This document shows positions 19,285 to 28,284 of a DNA stretch of 64,000 bases, piece by piece. The DNA comes from Sulfurimonas aquatica (GTDB taxonomy: Bacteria; Campylobacterota; Campylobacteria; Campylobacterales; Sulfurimonadaceae), in the NCBI RefSeq assembly GCF_017357825.1, contig NZ_CP046072.1, forward strand, positions 310,001 to 374,000. Reading direction: 5' to 3'. How positions within the stretch are numbered: the stretch's first letter is position 1; each line of letters opens with the position of its first letter. Under the pieces are notes generated by a model. That model was not told where the DNA came from and ran no database searches. It saw only the letters and a list, made by a program, of their open reading frames with translations. The position numbers and the translations under genes are program-made.

Positions 19285-19983
19285 ATGAAACTTTTCATTA
19301 TATCCCTATTCTTATCTCTTAGTGCATCTCTTATTGCAAGTACAATTGTAGGAAGTGTTCAAAAAGTGAGTGGTATAGTAAAGGTTAAAAGTACAGATTC
19401 GATTAAAAAAAGTAAAATTATCTCTGGATTTGAAATAAAAGAGGGAGATTTAATCTCTACATCAAGAAAAGCATCAGCTGTAATAGCTCTCGTTGATGGC
19501 TCGAGCATAGTTTTAGATGCAAGTTCAAGTGTACATTTTAAATCTGCTAAAAATGCAGAACAGACATCAGGAAAAGTGTATTATAAAATTACCTCACGCG
19601 ATGCAAAAAATACGCTTAAAGTAAAAACACCCTTCGCTATTATAGGTATTAAAGGAACTATTTTTGTGGTTAATGCTAGTGAAAATGGCTCAGTCACACT
19701 TAAAGAGGGGCTTATTGGGGTTACAAGTATTAAAGAGGAGTTTGAACTTTACAGAAAATCTGTTGAAGCCGAATTTAATAGCTATCTAGAGGATCAGATG
19801 TCTGAATTTGAGAAGTTTAAAAATGATCAAAATAAATATGCCAAACCTATTAAAACAAAAGCATTTGACTTAAAACAGGGAAATAAAGTCTCTTTTAGTG
19901 ATAAAAAAGTACATGAAGATCAATGGACTAAAGAGGATGATGCAGAGTTTGATCATTTTGAATCTTTAATAAACGCAGAGTAG
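19285..19983 (+). CDS. FecR-domain periplasmic protein
   Basis: 232 residues. The chosen start is the ATG at 19285, with GGAG 6 bases upstream; a TTG at 19273 in the same frame overlaps that ribosome site and is unlikely. A signal peptide (about 1-19) leads to a FecR domain with the hallmark TPFAIIGIKGTIFVV near residues 114-128. The last about 85 residues are charged and probably helical or coiled coil. It lacks the barrel domain of the 5892 protein. FecR-type domains act as periplasmic relays to membrane partners. The CHASE2 cyclase, whose sensor domain is periplasmic, starts 11 bases downstream, so a FecR-CHASE2 contact is a plausible inference. Confidence 0.8.
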   Translation: MKLFIISLFLSLSASLIASTIVGSVQKVSGIVKVKSTDSIKKSKIISGFEIKEGDLISTSRKASAVIALVDGSSIVLDASSSVHFKSAKNAEQTSGKVYYKITSRDAKNTLKVKTPFAIIGIKGTIFVVNASENGSVTLKEGLIGVTSIKEEFELYRKSVEAEFNSYLEDQMSEFEKFKNDQNKYAKPIKTKAFDLKQGNKVSFSDKKVHEDQWTKEDDAEFDHFESLINAE

Positions 19984-19994
19984 ATTGACAAAAG

Positions 19995-22040
19995 ATGAAA
20001 GAAAAACTTCTCTATCTTTTAGTTTTAATTCCCATAGTAGTTGCAACACTACTCCTTCAGCATTATAAGATAGAACCATTTGAGAGTTTTTCACTTACAT
20101 TTAATGATGTAAATTTTAAATTACAAGATAAAGAACCAAATAAAGATATTGTATTTATCGCAGTAGATGAGCCAAGTGTAAATAAGTTTGGACGTTGGCC
20201 ATGGAAGCGTGAGTATTTGGCTCAAGGCATAGACTCTTTAGTTGAAGCGGATGTTGTTCTCATGGATATGATTTTTTCTGAAACTACTACGAGTGAACAA
20301 GACTATATCTTAGCAGATTCATTAGCATCACTTAAAAATAGTGTATGTGGATTTTTTTTAAGACATAACGCAACACAAGATATCTCTGATGAAGAGTTAG
20401 ACGTACTAAGTAACTCTTCACTAGATTTACTACAAACACAGATAGCTGAACACTCTAAGCCAAGATTTCCATCTGCACCCTATTCAGAGATAAATATATT
20501 GCCAATCATGGAGTCTTGTACTCTCTCAGGAAGCTTTAGTACTGTTCGTGCTGCTGATGATAAACTTCGCGAGTATCCTATTTCTATGTACTTTAAAAAC
20601 CTTTTATATCCATCTTTGGCCATTCAAGGATTAAGATTAAAGTTTGATAAAGATATACAAAGAGTTGATGATTCTCATCTTGATATAAATGGGAATATTA
20701 TTAGCCTTAATGAAGAAGGGCTTGTCCGGTTAAATTTTTATAATATTGATAAATATAATGTCATCTCTTTTTTAGACCTTGCAACGGGAAAAATCGCACC
20801 AGAGTACTTTAAAGGCAAAATTGCAATTTTGGGAATAACGGAAGTCGGAGCAGGGGATATAGTAAGTACACCAATTGGATCAATTCCTGGACCACTTCTA
20901 CATTACACATTTATATCAAACCTTTTAGAAAATCATCTGATAGTTGAGCATAATGAATATGCAAAGGTTTTAGTCATTTTTATGGTGCTGTTACCATTTA
21001 TCTTAGTGCTTTTTATAAAGAAAATAATATATAGAGCAGTGATAAATATATTCATCTATTTGATTTTATACGCTTATATAAGATATATGTTTATTGAAAA
21101 TATGATCTATATCGATATGTTTTATCCTCTTATCTCTCTTATACTAAGTCTTATCGCCGTTGAAGCAATAGCGTTTAATATTCAAGAAAGAAGTGGTAAG
21201 TTTATGAGAGGTGCATTTTCATCTTATCTCTCAGGAGATTTATTAGATCAACTTATAGAAAATCCAGAGGCACTTGCATTAGGTGGAGAAAATAAAGAAC
21301 TGAGTATACTCTTTAGTGATATTAGAGGATTTACAAGTATTTCCGAATCTATGGATCCAGTTAGTTTAATTACACTTTTAAATAGATACTTCACTCCAAT
21401 GACTAACTCTGTACTTGAAAATAAGGGGATGCTAGATAAGTACATAGGAGATGCTGTTATGGCATTTTTTAATGCCCCTGTTGATGTAAAAGATCATGCT
21501 GATGCTGCATGTATCTGTGCACTAGAGATGATTCTAAGGCTTGAGAAGTTAAATGAAGAGTTAAAGCTAGAGGGTATTCCAGCTATTAGGATTGGCATTG
21601 GTATAAATACAGCAAATGTGGTTGTTGGCAATATGGGATCAGACACTAGATTTAACTATACAGTTATTGGGGATGGTGTGAATTTAGCTTCTAGGGTTGA
21701 AGGTTTGACAAAAAACTATTCCGTGGATATACTCATAACAGAATTTACAGTAGAAAAGCTCACTAAAGAGTTTGTATACAGAAAAATAGAACCAGTTCAG
21801 GTAAAGGGTAAAGACGAAGCAGTACTTTTGTATGAACTTATGCCTTTTAGTGATAAAGCAAAAGAGATTAAGAACTTGTATGATGAAGCACTTGGAGTCT
21901 ATATAGATAATGACCTCTCTAAGGCTGAAGAGCTTTTTAAAATAATTGTGCAGAAGTATGAAGATGGAGTATCAGAGTACTTCTTAAAGTTAATAAAAGA
22001 TGGACACTCTTGGGGTGTTCATAAGATGACAACTAAATAG
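19995..22040 (+). CDS. CHASE2-domain adenylate cyclase (class III), second copy
   Basis: 681 residues with the same layout as the 1961-4216 protein: N-terminal membrane helix (about 5-22), periplasmic CHASE2 domain (about 30-310), three membrane helices (about 318-395) and a cytoplasmic class III cyclase domain (about 415-600). Catalytic features are present: metal-binding Asp in ILFSDIRGFT and YIGDAVMAFFN, Lys before YIGD and Thr in NYTVIGD for adenine recognition, and Asn/Arg in VNLASRVEG. A short helical tail follows. It sits between a FecR gene (11 bases upstream) and a GAF/HD-GYP/phosphodiesterase gene (25 bases downstream), which suggests that synthesis and breakdown of the messenger are encoded together. 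Confidence 0.9.
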   Translation: MKEKLLYLLVLIPIVVATLLLQHYKIEPFESFSLTFNDVNFKLQDKEPNKDIVFIAVDEPSVNKFGRWPWKREYLAQGIDSLVEADVVLMDMIFSETTTSEQDYILADSLASLKNSVCGFFLRHNATQDISDEELDVLSNSSLDLLQTQIAEHSKPRFPSAPYSEINILPIMESCTLSGSFSTVRAADDKLREYPISMYFKNLLYPSLAIQGLRLKFDKDIQRVDDSHLDINGNIISLNEEGLVRLNFYNIDKYNVISFLDLATGKIAPEYFKGKIAILGITEVGAGDIVSTPIGSIPGPLLHYTFISNLLENHLIVEHNEYAKVLVIFMVLLPFILVLFIKKIIYRAVINIFIYLILYAYIRYMFIENMIYIDMFYPLISLILSLIAVEAIAFNIQERSGKFMRGAFSSYLSGDLLDQLIENPEALALGGENKELSILFSDIRGFTSISESMDPVSLITLLNRYFTPMTNSVLENKGMLDKYIGDAVMAFFNAPVDVKDHADAACICALEMILRLEKLNEELKLEGIPAIRIGIGINTANVVVGNMGSDTRFNYTVIGDGVNLASRVEGLTKNYSVDILITEFTVEKLTKEFVYRKIEPVQVKGKDEAVLLYELMPFSDKAKEIKNLYDEALGVYIDNDLSKAEELFKIIVQKYEDGVSEYFLKLIKDGHSWGVHKMTTK

Positions 22041-22065
22041 AATTAATTAGGCTTATGGAGTAAAT

Positions 22066-23988
22066 ATGAATCAGCCAGTAAGAAGTTTAACTGCCAATGA
22101 GATATTAGAGTTAGTATTTAAGTACTTAGCTGAAGTCTCTTCGTCCCAAGATTATGATGAAATCATAGTTACCTTAGCTAATATGGGTAGAGCCCTAACA
22201 AGTGCGGACAGATGTACTGTCTGGGTTGTTAATGAAGATGGAACGAAGATATGGACGAAAGTTGCACAAGGAATGGATGCTATAGAGTTACCAATTGATT
22301 CTGGAGTAGTTGGAACCTCAATAGTTTCTAATGAGAGAATTATTATAGATGATGTTTATACTGATAACCGTTTTAATCAAGAGATAGATCAAAAAACAGG
22401 GTATAAAACTAAATCAATGATGGTAATACCTATGCATGATTACGATGGAAATATCATAGGAGCATTCCAAGTTATAAATCATTTGGGTGAAACTGATAGA
22501 TTTGACAAACGCGATATGGAAAGACTCACACTTGCAAGTACCTATGCCGCTGAAACACTTGTATCTGCAAAACTTGCTTTAGAAATCGAAGAGACGCAAA
22601 AGGAAGTTGTATTTACTATGGGCTCAATTGGTGAGAGTCGAAGTAAAGAGACAGGGAACCACGTTAAACGCGTTGCAGAGTACTCTAGACTCTTAGCGCT
22701 TGCATATGGAATGAGCGTTGAAGATTCTGAATTATTGCAGCAAGCAAGCCCAATGCATGATATAGGCAAGATAGCTATCCCTGATAATATTTTAAAAAAG
22801 CCAGGTAGGTTTGATGAGAATGAACGCCATATTATGAACAAGCACGCTGAGCTTGGATATCACATGATTAAAAATTCTCAGAGACCACTTCTTAAAGCTG
22901 CTGCGATTGTTGCTTATGAGCATCATGAAAAATGGGATGGAACAGGTTATCCAAATCAAACTAGCGGGGAAGATATTCATATTTTTGGTCGTATAACTGC
23001 ACTTGCGGATGTATTTGACGCATTGGGAAGCGATAGAGTATATAAGAAAGCTTGGAGTGATGAGAGAATTTTTAAACTCTTAAAAGAAGAGAGAGCAAAA
23101 CATTTTGATCCGAAGTTAATAGACCTCTTTTTTGAAAACCTAGATAAAATTTTAGCAGTGAGAGATAAGTTCAAAGATATTTTTGATGAAGTCAATGAAA
23201 CAAGTGTAGAGGTGAAAAAGATTGAGATACTTGGAGCTTATGGAACTAAATCCAAAGGGTATGGGACAAGTTCTTTTAGACTCAATAGAAATCATGTGAT
23301 AGATGCTGGTAACCTTCTTGATGGTTTAGATGTGGCATCTGTTGAAATTGAAAATATATGGGTCACTCATTCACACCTAGACCATATTGTTGATATTGCA
23401 TATATTTTAGATAACTATTTTAACCTCAGAAGTAAATCACTTAATATACTGGGCCTCCCCGAGACTTTAAAGTCGATACAGGATGACTTTTTAAATGATA
23501 CAGTTTGGCCAGATTTTTCAAAGATAAAACTTGTTAAATCCGATGAGATGGCTGTTACCTACACACCGATAGAACTTGATAAAGAGTATGAGATAGGTGA
23601 GAGCGAAAAGATAATGGCATTTAAAACTGATCATACTGTACCTAGTTGTGGATATAAATTTACAAAAGATGATACAGCGGTGTTAATTACCGCAGATACT
23701 TACTCCTTAGATAATGTAATTGAAAAGATTGAAAGTGATAATAAGATTACATCCATAGTAGTTGAATGCTCTTTTCCTAGTGCTATGGATAATTTAGCTA
23801 AAGAGAGTAAACATCTAACACCTAAGCTTCTTTTTGAAAAGCTAGAACCACTCAAAAGAGATGATGTAAGACTATTTATTAACCACATTAAACCATCATT
23901 TTTAGAAGTGATTAAAGAAGAGATAGACCAATATAAGGGAAAATGGGAGCCAAAAATACTTAAAGATGGTGATTTTATAAATTTCTAA
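22066..23988 (+). CDS. GAF / HD-GYP / class II cAMP phosphodiesterase-like fusion
   Basis: 640 residues, cytoplasmic, no membrane segment. The GAF domain (about 15-175) contains NRFNQEIDQKTGYKTKSMM, like the GAF domains of cyclic-nucleotide enzymes. The HD-GYP domain (about 180-370) has intact MHDIGK and HHEKWDGTGYP motifs, predicting c-di-GMP hydrolysis. The C-terminal about 225 residues are a metallo-beta-lactamase fold with THSHLDHI. Other positions resemble class II cAMP phosphodiesterases (yeast PDE1, PF02112): an early IxxLGAYGT...SSF, a central VWPDFSKI, IVVECSF, and a KHLTPKLLFEKL helix. Next to an adenylate cyclase, cAMP hydrolysis is the natural prediction. The third-domain call rests on remembered motif order, and a generic metallo-hydrolase is the alternative. 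Confidence 0.78.
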   Translation: MNQPVRSLTANEILELVFKYLAEVSSSQDYDEIIVTLANMGRALTSADRCTVWVVNEDGTKIWTKVAQGMDAIELPIDSGVVGTSIVSNERIIIDDVYTDNRFNQEIDQKTGYKTKSMMVIPMHDYDGNIIGAFQVINHLGETDRFDKRDMERLTLASTYAAETLVSAKLALEIEETQKEVVFTMGSIGESRSKETGNHVKRVAEYSRLLALAYGMSVEDSELLQQASPMHDIGKIAIPDNILKKPGRFDENERHIMNKHAELGYHMIKNSQRPLLKAAAIVAYEHHEKWDGTGYPNQTSGEDIHIFGRITALADVFDALGSDRVYKKAWSDERIFKLLKEERAKHFDPKLIDLFFENLDKILAVRDKFKDIFDEVNETSVEVKKIEILGAYGTKSKGYGTSSFRLNRNHVIDAGNLLDGLDVASVEIENIWVTHSHLDHIVDIAYILDNYFNLRSKSLNILGLPETLKSIQDDFLNDTVWPDFSKIKLVKSDEMAVTYTPIELDKEYEIGESEKIMAFKTDHTVPSCGYKFTKDDTAVLITADTYSLDNVIEKIESDNKITSIVVECSFPSAMDNLAKESKHLTPKLLFEKLEPLKRDDVRLFINHIKPSFLEVIKEEIDQYKGKWEPKILKDGDFINF

Positions 23989-23997
23989 TGTATTTGC

Positions 23998-24026
23998 TTG
24001 ACATCAAATCTGTTTTAGACTATAAT
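23998..24026 (+). promoter_or_regulatory. Consensus sigma-70 promoter for the tRNA cluster
   Basis: TTGACA at 23998-24003, a 17-base spacer and TATAAT at 24021-24026 give a full consensus promoter, 17 bases before tRNA-Thr. A consensus -35 box is rare in this lineage, so this is probably a very strong promoter. Confidence 0.85.
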
Positions 24027-24043
24027 TCTGACTCAATTTCGAT

Positions 24044-24120
24044 GCTGACATAGCTCAGTTGGCTAGAGCAGTTGATTTGTAATCAACAGGCCCGGGGTTC
24101 GAATCCTCGTGTCAGCACCA
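24044..24120 (+). tRNA. tRNA-Thr(TGT)
   Basis: 77 bases including an encoded CCA. Acceptor arms GCTGACA/TGTCAGC pair fully, the anticodon loop TTTGTAA gives TGT, and the T arm carries GGTTCGAATCC. First of four tRNAs upstream of tuf. Confidence 0.95.
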
Positions 24121-24180
24121 TTGAAATTTGAATATTAGAAACAGTGTTAGACCAGAAAACATAAAAAATTATGTAATAGT

Positions 24181-24265
24181 GGTGGGATAGTCAAGTGGCC
24201 AACGACGGCGGACTGTAAATCCGCTCCCTACGGGTTCAGAGGTTCGACTCCTCTTCCCACCACCA
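24181..24265 (+). tRNA. tRNA-Tyr(GTA)
   Basis: 85 bases with an encoded CCA. Acceptor arms GGTGGGA/TCCCACC, anticodon GTA in loop CTGTAAA, and a long variable arm as expected for bacterial tRNA-Tyr. Confidence 0.95.
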
Positions 24266-24275
24266 TAAATGACAT

Positions 24276-24351
<76 letters not shown>

Positions 24352-24478
24352 TTGAACAAAATTTCTGGAAGCTGAAGTACAATTACGTCCTTACTTCATA
24401 CAACTATATATTATTTTAATAATAAATACCTATATAGCAATCTAATCACAAAAAAACTAATATTATAAATAAAGAATT

Positions 24479-24625
<147 letters not shown>

Positions 24626-24635
24626 GATTTTTGGG

Positions 24636-24641
24636 TATAAT
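24636..24641 (+). promoter_or_regulatory. TATAAT -10 box of tuf
   Basis: TTGGGTATAAT lies 35 bases before the tuf ATG, and GGAGGA forms a strong ribosome site just upstream of the start. This suggests tuf has its own promoter besides read-through from the tRNA promoter. Confidence 0.55.
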
Positions 24642-24676
24642 TCCATTTCAATTCACAATTAAAGTCGGAGGACACT

Positions 24677-25876
24677 ATGGCAAAAGAAAAGTTTGAACGT
24701 AATAAACCGCATGTAAATATCGGTACTATTGGACACGTTGACCACGGTAAAACAACACTAACAGCAGCGATTACTGCAGTATTGGCAGTAACTAACGGTG
24801 CAGCACTTATGGATTATGATGCAATCGATAATGCACCAGAAGAAAGAGAGCGTGGTATTACTATCGCTACTTCACACGTTGAGTATGAGACAGATAATCG
24901 TCACTATGCACACGTTGACTGTCCAGGTCACGCGGATTATGTTAAGAACATGATTACTGGTGCTGCTCAAATGGATGGTGCTATTTTAGTTGTTTCTGCA
25001 GCTGATGGTCCAATGCCACAAACACGTGAGCACATTCTTCTTTCTAAGCAAGTTGGTGTTCCTTACCTAGTTGTATTCATGAACAAAGAAGATATGGTTG
25101 ATGATGAAGAGCTAATGGAATTAGTAGAGATGGAAATCCGTGAACTACTTGATACATATGAATTCCCAGGTGATGATACTCCAATCACAGCTGGTTCAGC
25201 TCTTAAAGCGCTAGAAGAAGCAAAAACTGGTACTCTTGGTGAGTGGTCAGAAAAGATCAAAGCACTTATGGCTACTGTTGATGAGTATATTCCTGAGCCA
25301 ACTCGTGAAACAGACAAAGATTTCTTAATGCCTGTTGAAGATGTTTTCTCTATCTCTGGTCGTGGAACAGTTGTTACTGGTCGTATCGAACGTGGTACAG
25401 TTAAGATTGGTGAAGAAGTTGAAATCGTTGGTATCCGTGATACTCAGAAAACTACTGTAACTGGTGTTGAGATGTTCCGTAAAGAAATGGAGCAAGCACT
25501 TGCTGGTGATAACTGTGGTATTCTAATCCGTGGTATTGGTAAAGATGATGTTGAGCGTGGTCAAGTACTTTGTAAGCCAGGTACAATTACTCCTCACACT
25601 AAATTTACTGCAGAAATCTATGTTCTAAGTAAAGATGAAGGTGGACGTCATACTCCATTCTTTAACGGTTACCGTCCTCAGTTCTATGTACGTACAACTG
25701 ATGTTACAGGTGCAATCACTTTACCAGAAGGTACTGAGATGGTTATGCCAGGTGATAACGTAAGTATTACAGCTGAGTTAATTCACCCAATTGCAATGGA
25801 AAAAGGTACTAATTTCGCTATCCGTGAGGGTGGAAGAACTGTTGGTGCTGGTGTTGTTGCAGAGATTCTTGCTTAA
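24677..25876 (+). CDS. tuf: Elongation factor Tu
   Basis: 399-residue GTPase that brings aminoacyl-tRNA to the ribosome. G motifs are visible: GHVDHGKT (P-loop, about 19-26), DCPGH (about 81-85) and NKED (about 136-139, where many bacteria have NKCD). The GTPase domain is followed by the two beta-barrel domains of the family. It starts at ATG 24677 behind GGAGGA. Between the tRNA cluster and rpmG, as in many bacteria. Confidence 0.99.
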   Translation: MAKEKFERNKPHVNIGTIGHVDHGKTTLTAAITAVLAVTNGAALMDYDAIDNAPEERERGITIATSHVEYETDNRHYAHVDCPGHADYVKNMITGAAQMDGAILVVSAADGPMPQTREHILLSKQVGVPYLVVFMNKEDMVDDEELMELVEMEIRELLDTYEFPGDDTPITAGSALKALEEAKTGTLGEWSEKIKALMATVDEYIPEPTRETDKDFLMPVEDVFSISGRGTVVTGRIERGTVKIGEEVEIVGIRDTQKTTVTGVEMFRKEMEQALAGDNCGILIRGIGKDDVERGQVLCKPGTITPHTKFTAEIYVLSKDEGGRHTPFFNGYRPQFYVRTTDVTGAITLPEGTEMVMPGDNVSITAELIHPIAMEKGTNFAIREGGRTVGAGVVAEILA

Positions 25877-25891
25877 TTCGCCTTTGGCGAA
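25877..25891 (+). other. Small hairpin between tuf and rpmG
   Basis: TTCGCC-TTT-GGCGAA starts immediately after the tuf stop codon and has no T-run. It is probably an mRNA 3'-end or processing structure rather than a full terminator. Confidence 0.5.
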
Positions 25892-25923
25892 GCAAGCAAA
25901 ATCCTTATAAAGGTTAATAAACA

Positions 25924-26076
25924 ATGAGAGAAGCAATTCACTTAGGTTGTGAGAAATGTACTAGACGTAATTATCACACAACAAAAAATAAAAAAACTCA
26001 TACTGAAAAATTTTCAGTAAGAAAATATTGTAAATTTTGTCGTGAGCATACTGTTCATAAAGAGATGAAATTATAA
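25924..26076 (+). CDS. rpmG: 50S ribosomal protein L33
   Basis: 50 residues, the normal length for L33. It has two CxxC pairs (CEKC near 9-12 and CKFC near 36-39), so this is the zinc-binding form. The start ATG at 25924 follows AAGG in the tuf-rpmG gap. It is followed by tRNA-Trp and secE. Confidence 0.95.
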   Translation: MREAIHLGCEKCTRRNYHTTKNKKTHTEKFSVRKYCKFCREHTVHKEMKL

Positions 26077-26114
26077 TAATGTTTTAAAGCTAGTTTGACT
26101 AGCTTTTTACATCT

Positions 26115-26190
26115 AGGCGTGTAGCTCCAATGGTAGAGCACCGGATTCCAAATCCGGGTGCTGGGGGTTCGAGTCCCTCCACGCCTGCCA
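26115..26190 (+). tRNA. tRNA-Trp(CCA)
   Basis: 76 bases with an encoded CCA. Acceptor arms AGGCGTG/CACGCCT, anticodon loop TTCCAAA gives CCA, T arm GGTTCGAGTCC. Sits between rpmG and secE, a conserved bacterial position. Confidence 0.95.
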
Positions 26191-26191
26191 C

Positions 26192-26241
26192 AACATTTAT
26201 TATTAATGAGACCTGCATTGGGATTATTCATAATAAATGTT
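26192..26241 (+). other. Inverted repeat between tRNA-Trp and secE
   Basis: AACATTTATTAT (26192-26203) pairs perfectly with ATAATAAATGTT (26230-26241) around a 26-base loop. It follows the tRNA end directly and lies 24 bases before secE. It may help separate the tRNA from the mRNA or attenuate transcription. Confidence 0.6.
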
Positions 26242-26265
26242 ACTTTTAACTAATGGAAGCATATA

Positions 26266-26445
26266 ATGAATTTTGGTAAACATGTAAGAAATGCAAGACT
26301 AGAACTTGATAAGGTAATTTTTCCTACGAAAGGTCAAGTAAAACAGGCATATATATCTGTAGTTATTGTAGTCTCTGTAATTGCTGCATTTTTAGCATTA
26401 GTAGATTTAATGATGTCTTCTATTATGACATCAATTTTAGGTTAA
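26266..26445 (+). CDS. secE: Preprotein translocase subunit SecE
   Basis: 59 residues with one C-terminal membrane helix (about 30-58) and a short amphipathic N-terminus, the usual minimal form of SecE outside enterics. It stabilises SecY in the inner-membrane Sec channel. Conserved position directly before nusG, whose ATG lies 10 bases beyond the stop with AGGAGA between. Confidence 0.92.
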   Translation: MNFGKHVRNARLELDKVIFPTKGQVKQAYISVVIVVSVIAAFLALVDLMMSSIMTSILG

Positions 26446-26455
26446 GGAGAAAGTC

Positions 26456-26983
26456 ATGGCACAACAATGGTACTCCATTCAGACCTACGGAAGTGATAGA
26501 CTTGTTAGAGATGCAATCTTTAACATGATAGAAGAGATGAGTCTTCAAGAGTTCATAACAGAAGTTATAGTTCCAACTGAAGATGTTATTGAAGTTAAAG
26601 ATGGTAAAAAAAAGGTAACTGAGCGCTCTTTGTACTCAGGATATGTATTTGCTAAAATAGAATTAAATACAGAAATTCAGCACTTGATTCAATCAATACC
26701 TAAAGTATCTGGCTTCATTGGTGAGGGAAATACTCCTACACCATTAAGTGAACATGATATTAATGTTATTTTAGATCGTGTAAATAATCGTGCAGCACCA
26801 AAACCAAAAGTATTTTTTGATAATGGTGAAACTGTTCGAATTATAGATGGTCCATTTGCAAACTTTACAGGAACTGTTGATGAGTATGATTTAGAACATG
26901 GTACTCTAAAACTTAATGTTTCGATTTTTGGACGTGCAACTCCGGTTGATATCTCGTATACTCAAGTCGAAAAAATAATTTAA
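26456..26983 (+). CDS. nusG: Transcription termination/antitermination factor NusG
   Basis: 175 residues, the usual length. The N-terminal NGN domain begins with [19 protein letters not shown] and contains the [10 protein letters not shown] strand, and the C-terminal KOW domain has [21 protein letters not shown] (shown in part: [14 protein letters not shown]). NusG binds RNA polymerase, reduces pausing and links it to Rho or the ribosome. Between secE and rplK as in most bacteria, with AGGAGA upstream of the start. Confidence 0.98.
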   Translation: MAQQWYSIQTYGSDRLVRDAIFNMIEEMSLQEFITEVIVPTEDVIEVKDGKKKVTERSLYSGYVFAKIELNTEIQHLIQSIPKVSGFIGEGNTPTPLSEHDINVILDRVNNRAAPKPKVFFDNGETVRIIDGPFANFTGTVDEYDLEHGTLKLNVSIFGRATPVDISYTQVEKII

Positions 26984-27003
26984 ATTCATAAAAAGGAAAT
27001 AAA

Positions 27004-27429
27004 ATGGCAAAAAAAGTCATGGATTATATCAAGCTACAAATTGAAGCTGGTAAAGCTAACCCAGCTCCACCAGTAGGACCAGCACTAGGACAACGTGGTG
27101 TTAACATCATGGAATTCTGTAAAGCATTTAACGAAAAAACAAAAGACAAGATGGGATTTAAAGTACCTGTTGTTATTACTGTTTATTCTGATAGAAGTTT
27201 TTCATTTATCACAAAGCAACCACCAGCATCTGCACTTCTTATGAAAGCAGCTGGATTGAAAAAAGGTACAGACAATCCACTTAAAAACAAAGTTGGAAAG
27301 CTTACTCGTGCTCAATTAATGGAAGTTGTTGCTCAAAAAATAGAAGATTTAAACACTGATGATAATGAAATGGCAGCTAATACTTTAGCTGGTTCAGCTC
27401 GTTCAATTGGTATTGAAATAGTAGACTAA
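27004..27429 (+). CDS. rplK: 50S ribosomal protein L11
   Basis: 141 residues, full length. N-terminal [20 protein letters not shown] and the C-terminal RNA-binding stretch ending GTARSIGIE-like (here [13 protein letters not shown]) are diagnostic. L11 forms the GTPase-associated centre with 23S rRNA and L10/L12. It follows nusG by 20 bases with an AAGGAA ribosome site. Confidence 0.98.
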   Translation: MAKKVMDYIKLQIEAGKANPAPPVGPALGQRGVNIMEFCKAFNEKTKDKMGFKVPVVITVYSDRSFSFITKQPPASALLMKAAGLKKGTDNPLKNKVGKLTRAQLMEVVAQKIEDLNTDDNEMAANTLAGSARSIGIEIVD

Positions 27430-27497
27430 TCTACAAATAAAAATCATCGACCACAGTGATTTAAAACTATGTGGCAGAATTAATATGGAGATTTGTT

Positions 27498-28190
27498 ATG
27501 AGTAAAAGATACAAACAATTAGTAGAAAAAATTGATAATACAAAATCTTATTCAGTAGTAGACGCGTCTGCAACTGTTAAAGATTTAACTAGTGCAAAAT
27601 TTGACGAAACTGTTGAAATTGCTATGAATTTAAATGTAGATCCACGTCATGCTGACCAGATGGTTCGTGGTGCAATAGTACTTCCTCATGGAACTGGTAA
27701 AACAGTTCGTGTTGCAGTATTTGCAAAGGGTGCTAAGGCTGATGAAGCTAAAGCTGCTGGTGCTGATATAGTTGGAACTGATGATTTAGTTGCAGATATC
27801 AAAGCAGGTGTATTTAATTTTGATGTAGTTGTTGCTGCACCAGATTGTATGGGACTTGTTGGTCAAATTGGTCGTATTTTAGGTCCAAAAGGTATGATGC
27901 CAAATCCTAAGACAGGTACTGTAACTCCTGATGTTGCAACAGCTGTTAAAAATGTTAAGGGTGGCCAAGTTAACTTTAGAGTTGACAAAAAAGGTAACAT
28001 TCATGCAGGTATTGGTAAAGCAAGTTTTGGTGCTGATCAAATTGCTGAAAACTTAAACTCATTTGTTGTTGCAATAAATAAGCAAAAACCAGCTTCTGCA
28101 AAAGGTCGCTATATTAAAAATGCTGTTCTTAGTTTAACTATGAGCCCTGCTATTAAACTTGATTTAGTAGAGTTAGCAGACATTAAGTAA
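27498..28190 (+). CDS. rplA: 50S ribosomal protein L1
   Basis: 230 residues from ATG 27498, chosen because TGGAG lies 7 bases upstream and the product then begins [10 protein letters not shown] as in other L1 proteins. An ATG at 27471 would add nine unconserved residues. The diagnostic block [17 protein letters not shown] lies near residues 131-147. L1 forms the mobile L1 stalk and represses its own operon in many bacteria. The 68-base rplK-rplA gap has a weak CCACA/TGTGG pairing that might be part of such control, but I cannot show this. Confidence 0.97.
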   Translation: MSKRYKQLVEKIDNTKSYSVVDASATVKDLTSAKFDETVEIAMNLNVDPRHADQMVRGAIVLPHGTGKTVRVAVFAKGAKADEAKAAGADIVGTDDLVADIKAGVFNFDVVVAAPDCMGLVGQIGRILGPKGMMPNPKTGTVTPDVATAVKNVKGGQVNFRVDKKGNIHAGIGKASFGADQIAENLNSFVVAINKQKPASAKGRYIKNAVLSLTMSPAIKLDLVELADIK

Positions 28191-28193
28191 AAA

Positions 28194-28218
28194 CTTAAAA
28201 CACCTTTGGGTGTTTAAG
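28194..28218 (+). other. Stem-loop after rplA
   Basis: CTTAAA and CACC pair with GGTG and TTTAAG, with one bulged A and a TTTG loop. It starts 4 bases after the rplA stop and precedes a second, longer hairpin. Confidence 0.6.
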
Positions 28219-28219
28219 T

Positions 28220-28260
28220 CTTTACTTTGAAATATTAGTATTTTAAAGTAAAGATTTTTA
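28220..28260 (+). terminator. Intrinsic terminator/attenuator between rplA and rplJ
   Basis: A 15-bp stem (28220-28234 with 28239-28253, one G-U pair), TTAG loop, followed directly by ATTTTTATTTT. This is the standard shape of a Rho-independent terminator. Being inside the rplKA-rplJL block, it would set the ratio of upstream to downstream transcripts. Confidence 0.75.
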
Positions 28261-28284
28261 TTTTGAAAATCTGAAATTACTTGG

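Noticed and set aside
27430..27497. L1-binding operator in the rplK-rplA gap
   Set aside because: Only a weak 5-bp pairing (CCACA/TGTGG) is visible; not enough to call a regulatory site.
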